In this document: piece after piece, positions 6,306 to 10,565 of the stretch
Position numbering within the stretch: position 1 is the first letter of the stretch
Layout of the letters: the number at the start of each line of letters is the position of its first letter
Program-made: the position numbers and the translations under genes
Assembly (NCBI GenBank): GCA_964589725.1
Contig: CAZPUJ010000444.1
Coordinates: 1 to 10,565 of the forward strand
Length of the DNA stretch: 10,565 nt
Direction of reading: 5' to 3'
Origin: CAYSHJ01 sp964589725
Lineage (GTDB): Bacteria > Planctomycetota > Planctomycetia > Planctomycetales > Planctomycetaceae
Notes under the pieces: generated by a model
Told to the model about the DNA's origin: nothing
Database searches by the model: none
The model's input: only the letters and a program-made list of their open reading frames with translations

Positions 6306-7679
6306 ATGGATGTCATCCTTAAGGACTACGTTGTCAACGATGCGACGTGGTTTTATCTGTCGCTGCTGTTGATCTTGGCGGTGTTCTTCCGCTTTAGCCG
6401 AGTTTTGGCGCTGCGCAATCTGGACTTGGCGCTGCTGTTGTCGATCTCGCCGGGCTTGCTGCTCGTGCAATATGACGAGTCTCTGTCTCTGGGGTACGGC
6501 TGGTTGTTCGTCGTCACTGGACTGTTGCTCGTGCGGCTCTTCTTGGACAGCTTTTGGAAACGCCGGCCACTGCTGGAACAAAACTTGAACTATGCGGGTA
6601 TGGCGTTTCTAGCCGCAGCCGCGTTCACGTTCTTGATGAGCAAGGTGATCACCGAGCTGCCGCCGCGCGCCGCTGTTGAAACCGTGCGTCGCGCGGACGA
6701 GTTGCTCAAACGCCAAGACACGACGACTGAAAAACCGGCGACTGAGGAAGCTCAGGCGACTGAGGAAGCTCAACCGGGACCAACGGCGAGATTGTTTGCC
6801 GCTCCGGCGGTTCCGGCCTCGCGATTGGTGTTGTCCAGGACGTCGGACGAGCCCGCCGATATGTGGGCCGTTGAGCAAATCGCCGCACGTGTCATTGCCG
6901 TGCTGGCTCACTTGGCGGTCGTCGCCGGCTTATGGTTATTGGGCAAGCGGCTGTTCAGCGACGCTCAAACGGGACTGGCGATGGCCGCGCTGTACCTGCT
7001 GTTGCCATGCACGGCCTACGATGTCGGCAAAGTGAATCACGTTTTACCGGCCGCGTTGATTGTTTGGGCGTTCGTGAGTTACCGAAATCCGTTGGTCGCC
7101 GGAATTTTGATGGGGCTGGCCTGCGGCACGCTTTTGTTTCCAGTCTTTCTTTTGCCGCTGTGGGCCGTGTTCTACGGCCGTCAGGGAGCCGGACGCTTCG
7201 CCTTGGCGCTGGGAGTCGTCGGGTCGGTGTTGCTGTTGAGCCTGTTGTTCACCGCGGCTGACTCAGATTCGTTCAAAACGCAGATTCTCGGCTCCATCGA
7301 CTGGAGTAGCCTGAAGCTGGACAGCCGCCGCGAAGCGTTCGGGTTCTGGAGCACTCATGACGAGGTCTATCGGCGTCCGGTGATCGTCGCCTTTTTCGTG
7401 ATGCTGCTGACGTTGACGTTCCTTCCGCGCGAGAAAAATCTCGAACATTTGTTGGGGCATTCCACGGCGATCGTTGTGGCGACCCAGTTGTGGTATCCAC
7501 AGCAAGGAGGAACGTACGTGCTGTGGTATCTGCCGCTGGTGTTGGCTGTGATGTTCCGTCCACGTCTGACGAATCAAACCTCGCCCGTGGTCGCCCCCGC
7601 TCCTCCCGAAGACGTTCAGTTGTCGGACCCTTCGCGGCTGCTTCTTGGGAGCTCCTGGCTCGGCCGCCGAATGCGATGA
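6306..7679 (+). CDS. Multi-pass membrane protein of unknown function
   Basis: I do not recognise this 457-residue protein. Four hydrophobic segments (about 15-34, 39-55, 63-80, 97-117) are followed by a charged loop (118-190) containing the tandem ATEEAQ-ATEEAQ. A second hydrophobic block follows, with segments near 192-213, 221-237, 246-258, 262-290, 297-317, 357-374, 384-395 and 402-418. The C-terminal tail is proline-rich and ends in a basic RRMR. The second block ('MAALYLLLPCTAYDVGK...VAGILMGLACGTLLFPVFLLPLW') recalls the repeated helices of GT-C mannosyltransferases such as family 87, but no catalytic motif can be fixed. The start is the ATG at 6306; the frame stays open back to a TTG at 6267 without support. 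No ribosome site is evident. It converges with the GYF_2 gene, with 59 bp between the stop codons. Confidence 0.7.
   Translation: MDVILKDYVVNDATWFYLSLLLILAVFFRFSRVLALRNLDLALLLSISPGLLLVQYDESLSLGYGWLFVVTGLLLVRLFLDSFWKRRPLLEQNLNYAGMAFLAAAAFTFLMSKVITELPPRAAVETVRRADELLKRQDTTTEKPATEEAQATEEAQPGPTARLFAAPAVPASRLVLSRTSDEPADMWAVEQIAARVIAVLAHLAVVAGLWLLGKRLFSDAQTGLAMAALYLLLPCTAYDVGKVNHVLPAALIVWAFVSYRNPLVAGILMGLACGTLLFPVFLLPLWAVFYGRQGAGRFALALGVVGSVLLLSLLFTAADSDSFKTQILGSIDWSSLKLDSRREAFGFWSTHDEVYRRPVIVAFFVMLLTLTFLPREKNLEHLLGHSTAIVVATQLWYPQQGGTYVLWYLPLVLAVMFRPRLTNQTSPVVAPAPPEDVQLSDPSRLLLGSSWLGRRMR
6737..6772 (+). repeat. Exact 18-bp tandem duplication inside the coding region
   Basis: GGCGACTGAGGAAGCTCA occurs twice head to tail (6737-6754 and 6755-6772). 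It keeps the frame and encodes the doubled ATEEAQ hexapeptide in the loop between the two membrane blocks. Exact identity of the copies suggests a recent slippage event. Confidence 0.8.
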
Positions 7680-7738
7680 ACTTTGCTCGGCTGCTTACGA
7701 TGTGCGCCACGCTGCTTGAGTCGATCGCATCTCATCGG

Positions 7739-8899
7739 CTATTTGGCTTTTCGTGAGCCATCCTTCAGCGCTCTCGGACTCTTTGGCGATGCGGCGTTGA
7801 CGATCGTGCCGGACTCAGCAGATGCGGCCTCACTCGTCCGCAAGACCGACGGATCGACCAGAACGCTAGGGCGGGATTGTTCGGGATCGGTTTTCGCGGG
7901 CGACTGGCCGTCAGCTCCGACGTGAGTTGCACGCGGCTCTGTCGAGGTCGTTCCGGAGTACAGATCACTGAGGAGTTTCAAATACTGCCGCAACAGCTTC
8001 TCTTCCGCCGTATCGAGCATGCGCGGATGTTTCAGCATAGGCCTCAAGCAATCTCGGCCGGTCCAAAGCAACCATTGTTTTGCTTGATCACGGCTGCTCG
8101 CTCGCTTCTCCAGCCACGGAACCAACTCGTCGAGTTCCGCGTTGGACCGTTTGAGAAATTGTTCCCAACCCTCTTTGTCGTTGTAGTCAATCCGTCGAGT
8201 TTCGATTTCATTCCAGATCGCCACGTAGCGGTTGTAGATACCCCGTGACGATCGCGGCCAGTACCACCAGATCATGGCCAGTACGACGACGCACGCGATC
8301 CTGATCGGCCAACTCGGCAAGCTTCGTTTCCAGCGGTCCCATTTTTGTGGAAAGGTTTCCTGCTTCGGAGGACGCGGCGCAATCTGCGACAACAGCGAAG
8401 GCCGCTTGATCGACGGGGATGGCAGTTTTGGTTCCGCGGTGGCAGCACTCTCGGCGTTGTGTGACTCGAACACGACGAGCTCCGGAAGTGATTCGTCCGG
8501 AGTGTCCAGGGAGGCGACCTCGTCTGTCATGCTTTCGTCGGCGAGAGACGACAGACCGAGTTGTTCGCGCGTGTGACCACGCTCCGCTTTCCAGGACTCA
8601 ATCAAGTCATCGGCGGGTCGAGGAAGATCGCCGAATGGTCTCGTGGAGTTGTCTGGTTCGACCGAATCGGCGAGGCGAAATGGCTCCTCGGTGGCATTTC
8701 CCGAGAAGTCAGTCGCGGTGTCGTCAAACAAATCGGACATGGACGATGCAACACGCCATTCCCCGTCGGCCCCATCACGGACGAGATCCTCCGGCAACAA
8801 AGCGGCGGTTCGCGCCATCTCTGCGAGCGTGTCATCGGCCATCGGACCGAGGACCGCTCCAAAGACCGTTTGCACATACCAGGAATTGGCCGACGACAT
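7739..8899 (-). CDS. GYF_2-domain protein with one membrane segment
   Basis: The 386-residue protein starts with a GYF_2 domain (about 5-57): WYVQTVFGAVLGPM, then 'LAEMARTAALLPEDLVRDGADGEWRVAS', the usual W-Y...GP...L...G.L...V...W..A pattern. Such domains are thought to bind proline-rich peptides. An acidic, disordered stretch follows (58-160), then a basic region, one membrane helix (about 199-214, ending WWYWP), a helical domain with many charged residues (218-312) and a polar low-complexity tail. By the positive-inside rule the N-terminal GYF_2 part is cytoplasmic and the C-terminal part lies outside. I chose the ATG at 8899 because the GYF_2 domain begins right after it; the frame stays open to an ATG at 8983 and a TTG at 8989, but that segment looks non-coding and approaches the hisF promoter. 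Partner and function are unknown. Confidence 0.75.
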   Translation of the reverse strand: MSSANSWYVQTVFGAVLGPMADDTLAEMARTAALLPEDLVRDGADGEWRVASSMSDLFDDTATDFSGNATEEPFRLADSVEPDNSTRPFGDLPRPADDLIESWKAERGHTREQLGLSSLADESMTDEVASLDTPDESLPELVVFESHNAESAATAEPKLPSPSIKRPSLLSQIAPRPPKQETFPQKWDRWKRSLPSWPIRIACVVVLAMIWWYWPRSSRGIYNRYVAIWNEIETRRIDYNDKEGWEQFLKRSNAELDELVPWLEKRASSRDQAKQWLLWTGRDCLRPMLKHPRMLDTAEEKLLRQYLKLLSDLYSGTTSTEPRATHVGADGQSPAKTDPEQSRPSVLVDPSVLRTSEAASAESGTIVNAASPKSPRALKDGSRKAK

Positions 8900-8996
8900 G
8901 AAAATATCCACTCCGCGCCAATACGATTCGCCGCAATTGGCTCGCGCGGGGGAGCCCGCAGCCGCCAGCATAACCGCACTCATGGGCAATGATAAG

Positions 8997-9025
8997 TTGA
9001 CAGCACGAGGGGCTCATGCTGAGCT
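8997..9025 (+). promoter_or_regulatory. Candidate promoter for hisF
   Basis: A perfect -35 hexamer TTGACA (8997-9002) is followed after 17 bases by a poor -10 hexamer TGAGCT (9020-9025), which is preceded by the extended TGN motif (9017-9019). Initiation would fall near 9032, giving a leader of about 30 bases before the hisF ATG. GCTCA-TGC-TGAGC (9012-9024) is a small inverted repeat overlapping the -10. Confidence 0.35.
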
Positions 9026-9062
9026 ACTCAGGCCACGACGCCACGATCACGAAAGAGACCAG

Positions 9063-9830
9063 ATGCTTGCCAAGCGAATCATTCCGTGCCTCGACGTTCA
9101 TGCCGGCCGTGTCGTGAAGGGCGTGAACTTTCTCAACCTCCGTGACGCTGGTGATCCAGTCGAAATAGCCGCGCGCTACGAGGAACAAGGGGCCGACGAA
9201 CTGGTCTTTCTGGACATCACTGCCAGCCATGAAGGTCGGCAGATCATGATCGACGTCGTGCGTCGCGTCTCGGACACAATCTTCATGCCATTCACTGTCG
9301 GAGGCGGTATTCGCAACCTCGACGACGTCACGCGGCTGATTCAAGCCGGCGCGGAGAAAGTCAGCATCAACTCTGCCGCCGTGCGCACTCCGGAACTGAT
9401 CACCCAGACGGCACGCAAGTTCGGGAGTTGCGCTACGGTCGTGAACATCGACCCGAAGCGCGTGCCCAAAGACGGCCGCGAGTCTTGGGAAGTCCATATC
9501 AACGGTGGGCGGCTTCCCACGGGGTTGCAGGCCGTCGAATGGGCGCGCGAAGTCGAACGACTCGGCGCCGGCGAGATCGTGCTCACCTCGATGGATGCCG
9601 ACGGCACGAAGGACGGCTACGACATCGAGATCACTCGCGCCGTGGCCGACGCCGTGCAAATCCCTGTTGTGGCCAGCGGCGGCGCCGGCGGCCCAATGCA
9701 TTTGTACGAAGTCGTCACCGCCGGCCATGCCAGTGCCGCGCTCGCCGCCAGCATCTTTCATTATGGCGAGTACACCATTGCCGAAACGAAACGCTACCTG
9801 ACGGATCGAGGTGTCCCGGTGCGCGTCTGA
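9063..9830 (+). CDS. hisF: Imidazole glycerol phosphate synthase, cyclase subunit
   Basis: HisF uses ammonia made by its glutaminase partner HisH to turn PRFAR into imidazole glycerol phosphate and AICAR, linking histidine and purine synthesis in the cytoplasm. The 255-residue length is typical. The (beta/alpha)8 barrel shows the N-terminal 'KRIIPCLDV' with catalytic D11, 'RVVKGVNF', the first phosphate-binding segment 'FTVGGGIR' (77-84), 'VSINSAAV' (100-107), 'VVNIDPKRV' with catalytic D130, 'GAGEIVLTSMDADGTKDGYD' (168-187) and the second phosphate site 'VVASGGAGG' (202-210). All key residues are intact. The ATG at 9063 matches the family's start exactly; the frame stays open far upstream only because it runs across the antisense of the GYF_2 gene. 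The ribosome site is weak (GAAAGAG). No other histidine gene is nearby, so hisF is unclustered here. Confidence 0.97.
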   Translation: MLAKRIIPCLDVHAGRVVKGVNFLNLRDAGDPVEIAARYEEQGADELVFLDITASHEGRQIMIDVVRRVSDTIFMPFTVGGGIRNLDDVTRLIQAGAEKVSINSAAVRTPELITQTARKFGSCATVVNIDPKRVPKDGRESWEVHINGGRLPTGLQAVEWAREVERLGAGEIVLTSMDADGTKDGYDIEITRAVADAVQIPVVASGGAGGPMHLYEVVTAGHASAALAASIFHYGEYTIAETKRYLTDRGVPVRV

Positions 9831-10017
9831 GGCCTTCTGGCATTCTCGGCCGCAGCGTGCGGTGCCCTGCAAGAGAGTGCGTTTCTCTGGAAATCGTACG
9901 GTCGCCGCTGGTGGCAGCCGTCAATCCTCGGTAAAAGAGTTGTCCGACAGGCTGACACTGCTCGTATTGTGTTTGTCCGCATCGCCCGCGAGGTTTTTTA
10001 TTCCGAAGGATGAAGCC
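9831..10017. other. 187-bp spacer between hisF and the pilT-type gene
   Basis: It holds two small hairpins, CCGCA-GCG-TGCGG (9850-9862) and AGAGA-N7-TCTCT (9872-9888), neither followed by a T-run. TTGTCC (9940-9945) and TATTGT (9965-9970) resemble promoter hexamers, but their spacing of 19 is long. The length suggests that the ATPase gene has its own promoter. Confidence 0.35.
10005..10010 (+). promoter_or_regulatory. Ribosome binding site of the pilT-type gene
   Basis: GAAGGA lies 7 bases before the ATG at 10018. It decides between this start and the out-of-frame ATG at 10010, which overlaps the site itself. Confidence 0.7.
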
Positions 10018-10565
10018 ATGGCCGCTCATACCGCTCACGCCAGTTCCGGCCCACCGCCGAAAACCAATCTCAAACGCGGTACCTTCGGCGATCATAAAGA
10101 CCTGGAGGTCAACCAGCTCTTCCGGCAGATGATCAAGCACAAAGGCTCGGACTTGCACCTGCAGGTCGGCAGGCCGGCCATGCTGCGGATTCGTGGTTCA
10201 TTGATCGAACTAAAGATGGACCCGATTACTCCTGAAAAAATGGAAGCGCTCTTGATGCCGATGATGGACGAGCGTCTGACGGACATCTATTGGGCCGAAG
10301 GGGGATCGGACTTTTCTCACGTCATCGAATACGAAGGAGAAAAGTGGCGGTTCCGTGTCAACCTCTTCGTGCAGATGGGCATGCCCGGCATGGTCAGCCG
10401 CAAGATCGAACGCTCGATTCCCAACTTCGCCGGCTTGTTCTTGCCACCGATCATGGAACAGCTAACGACGTATGACCAAGGCATGGTGCTGCTCGCCGGT
10501 GTGACCGGCTCGGGCAAATCGACCACCATCGCGTCGATGCTGGACTTCATCAATCACACCAAGAC
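10018..10565 (+). CDS. pilT: Type IV pilus twitching ATPase, PilT family (partial)
   Basis: PilT is a hexameric cytoplasmic ATPase that powers pilus retraction. The first 182 codons are present and the frame is open at the right edge; the full protein is usually about 345-370 residues. After a 25-residue polar, proline-containing extension comes the PAS-like N-terminal domain, with 'LFRQMIKHKGSDLHLQVG' (34-51), 'MLRIRGSLI' (55-63), 'SDFSHVI' (97-103) and 'RFRVNLFVQ' (111-119). The 'SIPNFAGLFLPP' hinge (133-144) and the Walker A motif GVTGSGKST (161-169) follow. The Asp box, Walker B and the AIRNLIRE motif of true PilT would be beyond the window, so a PilU-like or related secretion ATPase is not fully excluded. 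A strong ribosome site supports the start. Which pilus or secretion genes accompany it cannot be seen. Confidence 0.9.
   Translation, partial: MAAHTAHASSGPPPKTNLKRGTFGDHKDLEVNQLFRQMIKHKGSDLHLQVGRPAMLRIRGSLIELKMDPITPEKMEALLMPMMDERLTDIYWAEGGSDFSHVIEYEGEKWRFRVNLFVQMGMPGMVSRKIERSIPNFAGLFLPPIMEQLTTYDQGMVLLAGVTGSGKSTTIASMLDFINHTK

Noticed and set aside
247..8941. Shared ATTGGC half-sites upstream of the transporter (247-258) and of the GYF_2 gene (8917-8941)
   Set aside because: The hexamer is common, also occurs inside coding regions, and the two arrangements differ in spacing and orientation.
8900..8989. Longer N-terminus of the GYF_2 protein (ATG 8983 or TTG 8989)
   Set aside because: The extra residues look unlike protein and approach the hisF promoter; the domain begins just after the ATG at 8899. 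Kept as an alternative only.
8643..9062. N-terminal extension of HisF by 140 residues
   Set aside because: It runs across the antisense strand of the GYF_2 gene; HisF proteins begin at the 'MLAKRIIPCLDV' position.
9024..9872. 282-residue minus-strand open frame opposite hisF
   Set aside because: It is antisense to a gene with all catalytic residues intact and shows no domain of its own.
1..10565. tRNA or rRNA genes, CRISPR arrays, phage or defence-system genes
   Set aside because: No cloverleaf, rRNA-like stretch, regularly spaced repeats or characteristic proteins were seen on either strand.

Overview
The window looks like chromosomal DNA of a planctomycete (Planctomycetota). It is fairly GC-rich. 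It carries a GYF_2-domain membrane protein, an Nramp-like transporter of a type I associate with that phylum, long intergenic gaps, weak use of Shine-Dalgarno sites and an unclustered histidine gene. This assignment rests on remembered family distribution, not on a search.

Layout from left to right. (1) Bases 1-141 hold the first 21 codons of a transposase on the minus strand and probably the terminus of its insertion sequence. (2) A perfect 12-bp palindrome and a REP-like hairpin lie just upstream of a 528-residue Nramp-like transporter (326-1912) whose usual metal-binding motifs are replaced. (3) A gap of 957 bp (1913-2869) has no convincing gene but several inverted repeats. (4) A nucleotide-sugar epimerase/dehydratase-type gene (2870-3856) is followed after 73 bp by a large multi-pass membrane protein resembling GT-C glycosyltransferases (3930-5852). 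(5) After a 453-bp gap with hairpins comes a second multi-pass protein of unknown function (6306-7679). (6) It converges on a minus-strand gene (7739-8899) encoding an N-terminal GYF_2 domain, a single membrane segment and an extracytoplasmic helical part. (7) Divergent from that gene is hisF (9063-9830). (8) The window ends inside a pilT-type ATPase gene (10018 to the right edge), cut just after its Walker A motif.

The epimerase and the GT-C-like protein plausibly form a small envelope-glycan unit: one makes or alters an activated sugar, the other could transfer a lipid-linked sugar outside the membrane. The remaining genes appear to be independent transcription units (ion transport, histidine synthesis, pilus retraction). 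I do not see a clear, self-contained undescribed system. The best leads are the motif-swapped transporter, the two uncharacterised membrane proteins, the GYF_2 protein and the hairpin-rich gap.
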